Positions 20,980 through 29,384 of a stretch of 64,000 nucleotides of DNA are shown one piece after another. The notes under the pieces are model-generated. The model was not told the origin of the DNA. It did not search any database and saw nothing but the letters and a program-made list of their open reading frames with translations. How positions within the stretch are numbered: position 1 is the first letter of the stretch; every line of letters starts with the position of its first letter. Origin of the DNA: Blautia sp. An249 (GTDB lineage Bacteria; Bacillota; Clostridia; Lachnospirales; Lachnospiraceae); the NCBI RefSeq assembly GCF_002159835.1, contig NZ_NFJL01000007.1, forward strand, positions 62,001-126,000, given 5' to 3'. The position numbers and the translations under genes are program-made.

Positions 20980-21031
20980 GAAAGAAAAAGAGCCGTGTTT
21001 CATCCCGTTTTACTGTGGGATGACACGACTC
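20980..21031 (-). terminator. Terminator of typA
   Basis: On the minus strand, GAGTCGTGTCATCCC pairs with GGGATGAAACACGGCTC and is followed by a T-rich tract. It sits directly after the typA stop codon. Confidence 0.88.
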
Positions 21032-21041
21032 TCAGTAAGGT

Positions 21042-22871
21042 TTATTTTTTTAAATTGGCCCGTTTTCGTTCTCTCGGATCCAGTATTTTCTTGCGGATAC
21101 GCAGGCTTTTGGGGGTTACTTCCAACAGCTCGTCCCGGTCGATAAATTCCAGAGCCTGTTCCAGGCTGAGAATTTTAGGGGGCGTCAGTTTTAATGCTTC
21201 ATCGGCAGAAGAGGAACGGGTATTGGTTAAGTGTTTGGTTTTACAAACATTTAATTCGATATCTTCTGCTTTTCCGTTCTGGCCGATGACCATACCGCTG
21301 TAAACTTTCTCTCCCGGTCCCACAAATAAGGTTCCCCGATCCTGAGCGGAGAACAGACCGTAAGTAACCGTTTCACCGGCCTCAAAAGCAATCAGGGAGC
21401 CCTGCTTCCGGTACTGGAGATCTCCTTTGTAAGGAATATAGCCTTCAAAGCTGGTATTTAAGATACCGGTTCCTTTGGTGCTGGTAAGGAATTCGCCCCG
21501 GAATCCAATCAGTCCTCTTGCGGGAATGGAAAATTCCAGACGTACGGATCCGTCGCTGGCGGTGCTCATTCCCTGAAGTTCGCCCTTTCTTTCGCTTAAT
21601 TTCTGGATGACCGTGCCGGAAAACTCTTCCGGAACATCCACATAAGCCAGCTCCACAGGTTCCAGTTTCTGTCCCCGTTCATTTTCTTTATAGAGAACTT
21701 CTGCCTTGCTGACAGCGAATTCGTAGCCTTCTCTTCGCATATTTTCGATGAGAACAGATAAATGAAGCTCCCCGCGTCCGGAGACTTTAAAGCATTCTGT
21801 GGTATCTGTATCTTCCACACGAAGGCTGACATCTGTGTTAAGTTCCCGGTACAGACGCTCTCTTAAATGACGGGAGGTTACGTACTTGCCTTCCTGTCCG
21901 GCAAGGGGGCTGTCGTTTACCATGAAATTCATAGAGATGGTAGGCTCGGAAATCTTCTGGAAGGGAATGGGCTGGGGATTTTCAGGGGAGCACAGAGTGT
22001 CCCCGATATGGATTTCAGCGATTCCTGAGATTGCCACAATGGAGCCGACAGAAGCAGTTTTTACTTCTACTTTATTTAATCCGTCAAATTCATAAAGCTT
22101 GCTGATTTTTACACGCTGGTGTTTTTCCGGATCGTGGTGATTTACCAGAAGGACTTCCTGATTGACAGAAAGAGAACCGTTCTCAATTTTTCCCACACCG
22201 ATTCTTCCCACGTATTCATTGTAATCAATGGTGCTGATCAGAACCTGAGTATCGGCGTCCGGATCTCCCTCCGGGGCGGGAATGTATTTTAAGATGGTCT
22301 CAAAAAGAGGCTCCATATCTTCCGGGGTGTCTTTCAAATCTAAAACGGCGTGGCCTGCTTTGGCAGAAGCGTATAAGAACGGACAGTCAAGCTGTTCGTC
22401 GGAGGCGTCCAGATCCATCAGAAGTTCCAGAACCTCATCAATGACTTCGTTTGGACGGGCCTCCGGACGGTCAATTTTATTAATGCAGACAATCACATGG
22501 AGGTCAAGCTCCAGGGCTTTCTTTAATACGAATTTCGTCTGAGGCATTGCCCCTTCAAAGGCATCTACCAGAAGGATGACACCATCGACCATTTTCAGGA
22601 CACGTTCCACTTCTCCGCCGAAATCTGCGTGGCCGGGGGTATCAATAATATTAATTTTTGTATCTTTATAGTAAACGGCTGTATTTTTTGATAAGATGGT
22701 GATACCGCGTTCCCGTTCAATATCATTGGAGTCCATGACACGTTCCTGAACCTCCTGATTTTCCCGGAAAACGCCGCTTTGTTTCAGGAGCTGATCCACT
22801 AAAGTGGTCTTTCCATGGTCAACATGTGCAATGATGGCTACATTACGAATATCTTCCCTCTTGATTTTCAT
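21042..22871 (-). CDS. typA: Ribosome-associated GTPase TypA/BipA
   Basis: Translational GTPase related to EF-G and LepA that aids ribosome assembly and stress adaptation. 609 residues. The GTPase motifs are present: AHVDHGKTT (about 16-24), the RGITI switch [12 protein letters not shown] and NKIDRP. EF-G-like domains and the TypA-specific C-terminal region ([14 protein letters not shown]-type segment) follow. The leader contains a minus-strand TATAAT at plus 22896-22901. It is monocistronic, ended by its own terminator. All motifs look normal. Confidence 0.96.
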   Translation of the reverse strand: MKIKREDIRNVAIIAHVDHGKTTLVDQLLKQSGVFRENQEVQERVMDSNDIERERGITILSKNTAVYYKDTKINIIDTPGHADFGGEVERVLKMVDGVILLVDAFEGAMPQTKFVLKKALELDLHVIVCINKIDRPEARPNEVIDEVLELLMDLDASDEQLDCPFLYASAKAGHAVLDLKDTPEDMEPLFETILKYIPAPEGDPDADTQVLISTIDYNEYVGRIGVGKIENGSLSVNQEVLLVNHHDPEKHQRVKISKLYEFDGLNKVEVKTASVGSIVAISGIAEIHIGDTLCSPENPQPIPFQKISEPTISMNFMVNDSPLAGQEGKYVTSRHLRERLYRELNTDVSLRVEDTDTTECFKVSGRGELHLSVLIENMRREGYEFAVSKAEVLYKENERGQKLEPVELAYVDVPEEFSGTVIQKLSERKGELQGMSTASDGSVRLEFSIPARGLIGFRGEFLTSTKGTGILNTSFEGYIPYKGDLQYRKQGSLIAFEAGETVTYGLFSAQDRGTLFVGPGEKVYSGMVIGQNGKAEDIELNVCKTKHLTNTRSSSADEALKLTPPKILSLEQALEFIDRDELLEVTPKSLRIRKKILDPRERKRANLKK

Positions 22872-23060
22872 AACAAATCAGAATCCTTTCTTATTATTAT
22901 ATCATTCATTGGAATTTTAAACGCCTGTACAAGTTTACCACATTTTGAAAAGAATACAAGGAGAATAAAAAATTTTTTAGAATTTTAGTTCTAAATAAAT
23001 TCTTTCACGAATACATATGATATAGACAAAATACCATCAAGAGGAAGGGGAACGTTAACT

Positions 23061-23687
23061 ATGGCAGATAAGATTATTGAAAACAACCAGGTATCTATTA
23101 TGGGAAAGATTGCATCAGACTTCACATTCAGTCATCAGGTATTCGGAGAGGGATTCTACACACTGGATTTAATTGTGAAAAGACTCAGTGATTCCGAAGA
23201 CCGGATTCCGCTTATGGTCTCCGAACGGCTGATAGACGTGACGCAGGATTATGAGGGAGAGTACATTCAGGTGAATGGACAGTTCCGCTCTTATAACCGT
23301 CATGAGGAAAAGAGAAACCGGCTGGTGCTGTCTGTTTTTGCAAGAGAGGTCAGCTTCGTGGAAGAGGAAGACGATTCTATCCCGGTCAACCAGATATTCC
23401 TTGACGGGTACATTTGTAAACCTCCGGTTTACAGAAAGACACCTCTGGGAAGAGAAATTGCAGATTTGCTGCTGGCTGTGAACCGTCCGTATGGAAAATC
23501 AGACTACATACCCTGCATATGCTGGGGGAGAAACGCCCGGTATGCATCGGCCTTTGAAGTGGGCGGACATGTGCTGATTTGGGGAAGAATTCAAAGCCGC
23601 GAATATATGAAGCGGATTGGAGAAAACGAGACGGAGAAAAGGACGGCTTATGAAGTTTCTGTGAGTAAGCTGGAATATACGGAATAG
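23061..23687 (+). CDS. SSB-like protein with two predicted OB folds
   Basis: Single-stranded-DNA-binding-protein-like. 208 residues, longer than a single-OB SSB but without the usual disordered acidic C-terminal tail. The C-terminal half (about 106-208) has clear SSB-type segments: NQIFLDGYICKPPVYRKTP, DYIPCICWGRNA and VLIWGRIQSREY. The N-terminal half (about 8-100) reads like a second, more divergent OB fold (QVSIMGKIASDF, GEYIQVNGQFRSY). The product could bind DNA or RNA; the function is not established. GAGGAAGGGG lies upstream. The 190-base gap between it and typA shows only leader and promoter-like AT-rich sequence. Confidence 0.75.
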   Translation: MADKIIENNQVSIMGKIASDFTFSHQVFGEGFYTLDLIVKRLSDSEDRIPLMVSERLIDVTQDYEGEYIQVNGQFRSYNRHEEKRNRLVLSVFAREVSFVEEEDDSIPVNQIFLDGYICKPPVYRKTPLGREIADLLLAVNRPYGKSDYIPCICWGRNARYASAFEVGGHVLIWGRIQSREYMKRIGENETEKRTAYEVSVSKLEYTE

Positions 23688-23791
23688 GGCTTGCAATTCC
23701 CTGTAAACTGAGGTAAGATATACCATATTTACAGGTGGCATATGTTGGTATATTAGGAAGTAAGGTAAGAGAAATACAAGAGGATATGTCT

Positions 23792-24304
23792 ATGGGAAAA
23801 GGAATGACAGAAGTACTCTGCGGCGGCGGTGTCGGCAAGACTACCTTGGCGATTGGAAAAAGTATCAGAGCCTCTGCAGCGGGCAAAAGCGTAATCATCA
23901 TACAGTTTTTAAAAGGTAAAGAGCGCCGGGCGCTGGATTTTCTGGAAGAAATGGAAGGCCTGGATATTAAAATCTTCCGTTTCGAGAAATACGATACCTG
24001 TTATGAAAAGCTGAAAGACTATGAAAAAGTGGAAGAAAACAGAAATATTATAAATGGTCTTAACTTTTCAAGAAAAGTGATTGCCACCCAGGAATGTGAT
24101 TTCCTTGTTCTGGATGAAATTTTAGGACTGGTGGATTACTGTATCACAGATATTCAGGAAGTAAAAGAACTTTTAAAAATGAAGGACGAAGATATGGATA
24201 TTATTCTGACGGGCCGTCGTTTTTATGACGAACTGAATGAAAGTGTGGACAGAGTTACCCGGATTGAAACAGAATATGAGGCAGAACAGGAAGAGACAGA
24301 TTGA
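23792..24304 (+). CDS. Corrinoid ATP adenosyltransferase, CobA/BtuR family
   Basis: CobA-type enzymes attach the 5'-deoxyadenosyl group to cob(I)alamin or cobyrinic acid diamide. About 171 residues from the ATG at 23792, which places AGAGGA 6 bases upstream; ATGs at 23735 and 23786 are in-frame alternatives. The P-loop reads GGGVGKTT where most CobA proteins have GxGKGKTT. The remaining family blocks are present: SVIIIQFLKGK, FLVLDEILGLVDY (Walker B) and IILTGR. No other cobalamin biosynthesis gene is in the window. The lysine riboswitch promoter starts inside its last codons. Confidence 0.8.
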   Translation: MGKGMTEVLCGGGVGKTTLAIGKSIRASAAGKSVIIIQFLKGKERRALDFLEEMEGLDIKIFRFEKYDTCYEKLKDYEKVEENRNIINGLNFSRKVIATQECDFLVLDEILGLVDYCITDIQEVKELLKMKDEDMDIILTGRRFYDELNESVDRVTRIETEYEAEQEETD

Positions 24305-24329
24305 CAACATTGCAGAAGAATGGTATATT
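24301..24329 (+). promoter_or_regulatory. Promoter of the riboswitch-dapA-dapB transcript
   Basis: TTGACA, a 17-base spacer and TATATT. The -35 element overlaps the stop codon of the adenosyltransferase gene. The predicted start, near 24336, is just ahead of the riboswitch. Confidence 0.75.
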
Positions 24330-24344
24330 TACTAATAACTGATA

Positions 24345-24515
24345 GGGAAAGATAGAGGATGCGTTTTTTATCAGTAGACGGCTGGATATGCAGGGATAGG
24401 AGAAGGCCGGTGAAAGGAAAAAACGCCGAAAGGATAAGACTCCTGCGGTTTTATTGCTTGGGCATACAGTGAAGAACTGTATGACTGTCATCAAAACGAT
24501 GGTGCGCTATCTGAA
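24345..24515 (+). ncRNA. Lysine riboswitch (L box)
   Basis: The conserved L-box blocks occur in order: GATAGAGG at 24351 (P1 5' side), TCAGTAG, GGTGAAAGG, ACGCCGAAAGGAT, GCTTGGGCATACAGTG, GACTGTCATC, and the P1 3' side GGTGCGCTATC ending at 24511. GATAG and CTATC pair to close the structure. It precedes dapA and is followed by a terminator hairpin, so lysine should cause premature termination. Established for this class: it controls lysine synthesis or uptake genes in Firmicutes. Confidence 0.93.
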
Positions 24516-24549
24516 GGATATAGTAATAGCAGGGATGTTCGTATTCTTT

Positions 24550-24582
24550 GGAGGCTGACAGATCGTCCGCCTCTTTCTTTTA
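24550..24582 (+). terminator. Riboswitch expression-platform terminator
   Basis: GAGGC and GCCTC close a hairpin followed by TTTCTTTT, between the lysine aptamer and dapA. The stem is short, as is common for regulated attenuators. Confidence 0.65.
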
Positions 24583-24625
24583 CTCAAAAACGGGCGGAAG
24601 CCTTATTTATGAAGGAGGAAATCAA

Positions 24626-25516
24626 ATGGCAATTTTTAAAGGTGCAGGTGTAGCTATCGTAACCCCGATGCTGCCAACAGGGGAAGTAAATTATGACAAA
24701 TTAGATGAAATCTTGGAATTTCAGATTAAAAACGGCACAGATGCGGTTATTATCTGCGGAACTACGGGCGAGTCTTCCACATTAAGTCACGGAGAGCATC
24801 TGAAAGCAATTAAATTTACCATTGACAGAGTAGCGAAGCGCATCCCGGTTATTGCCGGCACTGGTTCCAATTCTACGGAGACGGCAATCCAGATGTCAAA
24901 AGAAGCGGACAGCTATGGTGCAGACGGACTTCTGCTGGTAACTCCTTATTATAATAAGGCGACACAGAAAGGCCTGATTACTCATTACAGCGCAGTGGCA
25001 AAAGAAGTATCCGCCCCGATTATTATGTATAACGTACCAAGCCGTACCGGATGTAATATTCAGCCGGAAACAGTGGCTTATCTGGTAAAGAACGTGGATA
25101 ATATTGTAGGTCTGAAAGCAGCATCCGGAAATATTTCCCAGATTGCAAAAACCATGTCCCTGGCAGACGGTGATCTGGAACTTTACTCCGGAAATGACGA
25201 TCAGGTTGTTCCGATTCTGGCTCTGGGAGGAATCGGAGTGATTTCCGTATTATCCAATGTAGCGCCACGTGAAACCCATGACATGGTTGCAAAATTCCTG
25301 GCCGGAGATGTAAAGGGAAGCTGTGAGATTCAGTTAAAAGCAATTGATCTGGTTGAAGCCTTATTCTGTGAAGTGAATCCGATTCCGGTGAAAGCAGCCC
25401 TGAATTTAATGGGAATGGAAGTTGGTCCTCTTCGCCTTCCTCTGACAGAGATGGAACCGGCCAACCTGGAGCGGCTTCGTAAGGCGATGATTGACTTTGG
25501 AATCAAACTGGCTTAG
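24626..25516 (+). CDS. dapA: 4-hydroxy-tetrahydrodipicolinate synthase
   Basis: First committed enzyme of the lysine branch: condenses pyruvate with aspartate semialdehyde. 296 residues, an (alpha/beta)8 barrel. It has GTTGESSTL near residue 45, the tyrosine in YNVPSRTGC, and the Schiff-base lysine in GLKAASG (Lys164). The ATG at 24626 has AAGGAGG upstream; the open frame before it covers the riboswitch terminator and is not coding. It is under lysine riboswitch control and is followed by dapB after about 40 bases. Confidence 0.97.
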   Translation: MAIFKGAGVAIVTPMLPTGEVNYDKLDEILEFQIKNGTDAVIICGTTGESSTLSHGEHLKAIKFTIDRVAKRIPVIAGTGSNSTETAIQMSKEADSYGADGLLLVTPYYNKATQKGLITHYSAVAKEVSAPIIMYNVPSRTGCNIQPETVAYLVKNVDNIVGLKAASGNISQIAKTMSLADGDLELYSGNDDQVVPILALGGIGVISVLSNVAPRETHDMVAKFLAGDVKGSCEIQLKAIDLVEALFCEVNPIPVKAALNLMGMEVGPLRLPLTEMEPANLERLRKAMIDFGIKLA

Positions 25517-25558
25517 AGGACAGTCTGACTTTATCTGAACGGTCAGAAGGAGGAAATG

Positions 25559-26314
25559 ATGGTAAAAATTATAATGCACGGTTGTAACGGCTATATGGGG
25601 CAGGTTATCAGCGGGCTTGTGGAAAAAGACCCCGGCGCTCAGATTGTAGCCGGAATTGATATAGCAGATAACGGAAATAATTCATATCCTGTTTATACGA
25701 AGGCAGAAGACTGTCAGGAAGAGGCAGATGTCATTGTAGACTTTTCTTCTGCAAAAGCAGTGGATGCCCTGCTGGATTACAGTGTAAACAGACAGATTCC
25801 GGTGGTTGTCTGCACCACAGGCTTAAGTGAGGAGCAGTTAAAGAAAGTGGAGGAAGCCAGCCAGAAGGTGGCGGTGCTGAAATCAGCGAATATGTCTCTG
25901 GGGATTAATACCCTGTTAAAATTAATCCAGGATGCGGCAAAAGTGCTTGCCACAGCAGGATTTGACATGGAAATTGTGGAAAGACACCACCGTCTGAAAC
26001 TGGACGCTCCCAGCGGAACAGCGCTGGCTCTGGCAGACAGTCTGAATGAGGCTATGGACGGCAAATATCATTACGTCTTTGACAGAAGCCAGGAACGCAG
26101 ACAGAGGGAAGACCTGGAAATCGGAATTTCTGCAGTTAGAGGCGGAACCATTGTAGGAGATCATGAAGTAATCTTCGCAGGACCGGATGAGGTCATCGAA
26201 TTTAAGCATACGGCTTATTCAAAGGCTGTGTTTGGTAAGGGAGCCATTGAGGCTGCTAAGTTCCTGAAAGGAAAACCTGCAGGAAAATATGATATGAGCG
26301 ATGTGATTGGATAA
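25559..26314 (+). CDS. dapB: 4-hydroxy-tetrahydrodipicolinate reductase
   Basis: Reduces the DapA product to tetrahydrodipicolinate with NAD(P)H. 251 residues. It has an N-terminal nucleotide-binding loop (HGCNGYMGQ) and the catalytic block ERHHRLKLDAPSGTA. The ATG at 25559 is 5 bases from AGGAGG; the ATG at 25556, only 2 bases away, would add one residue. Co-transcribed with dapA and ended by the terminator at 26325. Confidence 0.97.
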   Translation: MVKIIMHGCNGYMGQVISGLVEKDPGAQIVAGIDIADNGNNSYPVYTKAEDCQEEADVIVDFSSAKAVDALLDYSVNRQIPVVVCTTGLSEEQLKKVEEASQKVAVLKSANMSLGINTLLKLIQDAAKVLATAGFDMEIVERHHRLKLDAPSGTALALADSLNEAMDGKYHYVFDRSQERRQREDLEIGISAVRGGTIVGDHEVIFAGPDEVIEFKHTAYSKAVFGKGAIEAAKFLKGKPAGKYDMSDVIG

Positions 26315-26324
26315 AAGAATTATT

Positions 26325-26354
26325 AAAAAAGTCAGCGTTTGCTGGCTTTTTTTC
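26325..26354 (+). terminator. Terminator of dapA-dapB
   Basis: AAAGTCAGC and GCTGGCTTT pair around GTTT and are followed by a T tract. Confidence 0.9.
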
Positions 26355-26465
26355 TTTGTCAGAAGCCGGAAAAAATTTTCGCAGTAATTAAAAAAATGTT
26401 TAAAAAAGAGAAAACTGTATATATTAATAGCATCGAGAAATTTCTAAAGAAAAGGAGACTGGGAT

Positions 26466-26888
26466 ATGAAGAAAAGAAGAAATGTTCTTATGGGAGCTGC
26501 GTTAGTTCTGGCTTTATGTATGATGACAGGATGCGGTGACAGTAATACTTCAGAAGAAGATACAGGCACTGTTGTGGAGGAGAAGGATACTGACACGAAT
26601 ACCGGCACAGATACCAATACGGATACGACCGATAATATGGATAATAAGGCAGATGACAGAACAGACAGCACCACAGATAATGAAAGGGATAATTCCGGCG
26701 CCGACAACGATGGCTCCAGCGTGGCAGAAGATCTGGGAGAAGGAGTCAGAGACGTAGGCGACGGAGTGGGCGATGCTGTGAAGGATGCAGGAGACGCAGT
26801 GGAAGACGCTACGGATGAAATGACAGGAAATAGCAACAATACGTCTGAGAAATCTACGGCTACAGAAAGAAATAACGTACAGGAATAG
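26466..26888 (+). CDS. Acidic low-complexity lipoprotein
   Basis: 140 residues with a lipoprotein signal and lipobox MTGC (Cys23). The rest is dominated by Asp, Thr, Asn, Glu and Ser: a DTNTGTDTNTDTTDNMDN stretch at about 42-60, then a heptad-like Gly/Val/Asp segment (VRDVGDGVGDAVKDAGDAVE) near 93-114 that could form an amphipathic helix. AAAGGAGACTGGG precedes the ATG. I recognise no enzymatic domain. Such small acidic surface lipoproteins are frequent in Lachnospiraceae; the function is unknown. Confidence 0.75.
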   Translation: MKKRRNVLMGAALVLALCMMTGCGDSNTSEEDTGTVVEEKDTDTNTGTDTNTDTTDNMDNKADDRTDSTTDNERDNSGADNDGSSVAEDLGEGVRDVGDGVGDAVKDAGDAVEDATDEMTGNSNNTSEKSTATERNNVQE

Positions 26889-26905
26889 AGAATGTCGGAC
26901 GACAC

Positions 26906-26929
26906 GCCGCATAAAGGAAGCTATGCGGC
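26906..26929 (+). other. Inverted repeat after the lipoprotein gene
   Basis: GCCGCATA and TATGCGGC form a perfect 8-bp stem around AAGGAAGC. It has no T tract, so it may stabilise the mRNA end or act as a weak terminator. Confidence 0.5.
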
Positions 26930-26952
26930 ACTACATAGTTGAAAAGAGTTCC

Positions 26953-26981
26953 TTGTCTCAGACAGAAAAAGCAGATATAAT
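26953..26981 (+). promoter_or_regulatory. Promoter of the hisA-like gene
   Basis: TTGTCT, a 17-base spacer and TATAAT. The predicted start, near 26988, excludes the ATGs at 26923 and 26986 as gene starts. Confidence 0.75.
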
Positions 26982-27012
26982 TTGTATGAAGAAAGAGATA
27001 AGGAGATGCGCT

Positions 27013-27789
27013 ATGAAATTTCGGCCATGTATTGATATACATAATGGAAAAGTAAAACAGATTGTAGGCGGAAGCCTGAAAGATGAGGGAAATCAGGCGG
27101 AGGAAAATTTTGTATCCCGTCAAAGCGCAGGGTTTTATGCAAATCTGTACCGGAAAAAAGGATTGGCGGGAGGGCATATCATTCTGCTGAATCCGTCCGG
27201 TTCGGAATTTTATCAGGATACGAAAGAGCAGGCTATGGAGGCTCTCAGGGAATACCCGGGAGGACTTCAGCTTGGAGGAGGGATTTCTCCGGAAAACGCA
27301 GAGGAATTTTTAAAAGAAGGAGCCAGTCATGTGATTGTGACCTCCTATGTATTTAAGGATGGAAGAATTTCTTATGAAAACCTGGAACGTCTGGTTCGGA
27401 CCGTGGGGAAAGAACATCTGGTATTGGATTTAAGCTGCAGGAAGAAGGACGGCAGATATTATATCGTTACCGACCGCTGGCAGAAATTTACTGCAGTGGA
27501 GGTGACGCCGGAGGTAATGAAGGAACTGGGAGAAAGCTGTGCAGAGTTTCTGATTCATGCCGTAGATGTGGAAGGTAAGGCAAGAGGCATAGAGAGAGAG
27601 CTGGTAAAAATACTGACCCGTTATCAGGAAAAACCTGTTACCTATGCAGGAGGTGTGGGTACAATGGAAGATCTGCAGGAACTGAAAAGATGGGGAGAAA
27701 GCAGAATCGATGTGACTGTGGGCAGCGCCCTGGACATTTTCGGCGGGTCCCTTCCTTTTGAGGAGCTTTGTCTCCTTGGGAAAAAATGA
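27013..27789 (+). CDS. hisA: Eukaryote-type HisA (ProFAR isomerase)
   Basis: Catalyses the fourth-step Amadori isomerisation of histidine synthesis (ProFAR to PRFAR). 258 residues. The sequence follows the fungal/plant HIS6-type pattern rather than ordinary bacterial HisA: FRPCIDIHNGKVKQIVGG at the start, then NFVS, GGHIILLNP, LQLGGGI, HVIVTSYVF, LVLDLSCRKKDG, FLIHAVDVEG and GSALDIFGG. The ATG at 27013 has AAGGAG upstream and lies after the predicted transcription start. No other his genes adjoin it; hisC is 31 kb away. Eukaryote-type HisA in bacteria is known but uncommon and probably reflects transfer. Confidence 0.88.
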   Translation: MKFRPCIDIHNGKVKQIVGGSLKDEGNQAEENFVSRQSAGFYANLYRKKGLAGGHIILLNPSGSEFYQDTKEQAMEALREYPGGLQLGGGISPENAEEFLKEGASHVIVTSYVFKDGRISYENLERLVRTVGKEHLVLDLSCRKKDGRYYIVTDRWQKFTAVEVTPEVMKELGESCAEFLIHAVDVEGKARGIERELVKILTRYQEKPVTYAGGVGTMEDLQELKRWGESRIDVTVGSALDIFGGSLPFEELCLLGKK

Positions 27790-27836
27790 GAAATTTATGA
27801 AAAATTAATAAAAGTGTATTCATAATTCTGATAATG

Positions 27837-27845
27837 TGGTATAAT
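27837..27845 (+). promoter_or_regulatory. Extended -10 promoter of hpf
   Basis: TGGTATAAT with no good -35 element, 34 bases before the hpf start codon. Confidence 0.5.
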
Positions 27846-27878
27846 ATGACTACATCAAACAGTAAAGGGGATGGATAC

Positions 27879-28406
27879 ATGAATTTTATAATTAGCGGAA
27901 AGAACATTGCAGTGACTGATGGACTTCGGACAGCAGTTGAGGACAAGCTGGGTAAGCTTGAACGGTATTTCACTCCTGACACAGACATTCATGTAACTTT
28001 AAGTGTAGAAAAAGAAAGACAGAAGATTGAAGTAACGATTCCTGTAAAGGGGAATATCATCCGATCGGAACAAGTCAGCAATGATATGTATGTATCAATT
28101 GATCTGGTAGAAGAGGTGATTGAACGGCAGCTTCGCAGATACAAAAAGAAAATCATTGATAAAGAACAGGCGGCAGGCAGTTTCCAGCAGGCATTTATAG
28201 AAAAAGAGTACGAGGAAGATGAAGAAGTAAAGATTATTCGTACCAAAAAATTCGGTATTAAACCAATGTATCCTGAAGATGCATGTGTACAGATGGAACT
28301 GCTGGGACATAATTTCTTCGTATTCAGAAATGCGGAGACAGAAGAAGTCAATGTGGTGTATAAAAGAAAAGGAAATACCTATGGCCTGATAGAGCCGGAA
28401 TGTTAA
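27879..28406 (+). CDS. hpf: Long-form ribosome hibernation promoting factor
   Basis: Binds the 30S decoding region and dimerises ribosomes into 100S particles in stationary phase. 175 residues: N-terminal S30AE domain (about 1-100, beginning MNFIISGKNIAVTDGLR) and the C-terminal dimerisation domain with KPMYPEDACVQMELLGHNFF, which defines the long form. The start is the ATG at 27879 after AAAGGGG. It is monocistronic, with its own promoter and terminator. Confidence 0.95.
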   Translation: MNFIISGKNIAVTDGLRTAVEDKLGKLERYFTPDTDIHVTLSVEKERQKIEVTIPVKGNIIRSEQVSNDMYVSIDLVEEVIERQLRRYKKKIIDKEQAAGSFQQAFIEKEYEEDEEVKIIRTKKFGIKPMYPEDACVQMELLGHNFFVFRNAETEEVNVVYKRKGNTYGLIEPEC

Positions 28407-28415
28407 AAAAAGAAG

Positions 28416-28453
28416 AACGACCGTTTCAGTTTTATGCTGAAGCGGTCGTTTTA
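28416..28453 (+). terminator. Terminator of hpf
   Basis: AACGACCGTTTCAG and CTGAAGCGGTCGTT pair with one G-T wobble and are followed by TTT. It may also serve the convergent gene at 28479. Confidence 0.88.
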
Positions 28454-28478
28454 TGTAAAAAAACGTTGTGTTAAAAGA

Positions 28479-29186
28479 TTAAGAAAGCTGCCCTGCCTTT
28501 CGGATGCCCAGAAGGTTTTTCAGAGATTCTTCCTGCAGTAACAGGAGTCCGAGGCTGGCAGATAAGGGAAGGATGCAAAACCAGATGCTGTGCATACCGG
28601 AGGTTTTCCATGCCAGGTATTCCAGAGCTACTCCGGTGTGGAAACTGAGAATGGTTCCGCCGAAAAAAGCCGCCTTTCGGGCGTGCTGCTGTTTCTGCTC
28701 TGTTTCAGAGGCATCGCATAACAGATATTCGGTCACAGACAGAACGGTCTGTTTCATATTATTGGTGGAAAAAATAGTGGAGCTGACATACCCTTTGGCT
28801 CCTTTAAATACGCACCACTGAAAAGCGGTAACAAAGAAAACCGGATATAAAGCAATCAGAGGATCCATGTGAACGGGAAAAAAGCCGATGGCGATCACCA
28901 CACAGGCATCCAGAACAATGGTCAGATATTTTAAATTCAAAGAGGTTTTCTTAGCCAGTACAGCAGAGAGAACCATGGAACCGCCGTAAATCAACAGGGC
29001 GCCCAGACGTATGGCTGCCTGGGACAAATCCCGGCCGAGAATATCGCATACCAGTTCAATTAAGTTTGCCGTCTGAGCGGAACCGAAAATATCCATACGG
29101 CTAAGCAGAGCATAAGCGCCCAGAAAACCGCCGCATACGGCCATCAGATAATGGATGGGAACATCAAATACTTTTTCTTTTTCCAA
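28479..29186 (-). CDS. YoaK/DUF1275-like membrane protein
   Basis: 235 residues with about six hydrophobic segments. The N-terminal pattern MAVCGGFLGAYALLSRMDIFGSAQTAN... resembles the DUF1275 (YoaK) signature, in which a Gly-rich helix is followed by a TGN-type turn; here the turn reads QTAN. The function of the family is not established. It is a single gene, convergent with hpf and divergent from secA. The assignment rests on topology and the N-terminal pattern. Confidence 0.65.
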   Translation of the reverse strand: MEKEKVFDVPIHYLMAVCGGFLGAYALLSRMDIFGSAQTANLIELVCDILGRDLSQAAIRLGALLIYGGSMVLSAVLAKKTSLNLKYLTIVLDACVVIAIGFFPVHMDPLIALYPVFFVTAFQWCVFKGAKGYVSSTIFSTNNMKQTVLSVTEYLLCDASETEQKQQHARKAAFFGGTILSFHTGVALEYLAWKTSGMHSIWFCILPLSASLGLLLLQEESLKNLLGIRKAGQLS

Positions 29187-29305
29187 TAAAAACGCCTCCT
29201 CACTGGTTGCTATTATAGCACCATTTGAAAAGGGAGAAAATCTTAAAATTCAACAAAATAAATGAAAGGAGAGGATTTGTCCATAGAATATTCAATAAAA
29301 ATTCA

Positions 29306-29334
29306 TTGTTTTCATTCTTAGAAAGTGCTAAAAT
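29306..29334 (+). promoter_or_regulatory. Probable secA promoter
   Basis: TTGTTT, a 17-base spacer and TAAAAT, about 50 bases before the secA start codon. Confidence 0.6.
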
Positions 29335-29384
29335 AGAGCAGTACTGTTTTAAGGAATAGAATGAAATAATAGGAGTATTGATAA

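Noticed and set aside
26586-26640. Short GATAC/ACGAATAC repeats as a possible CRISPR or tandem array
   Set aside because: They are codon repeats for Asp/Thr inside the lipoprotein gene; there are no spacers and no regular repeat unit.
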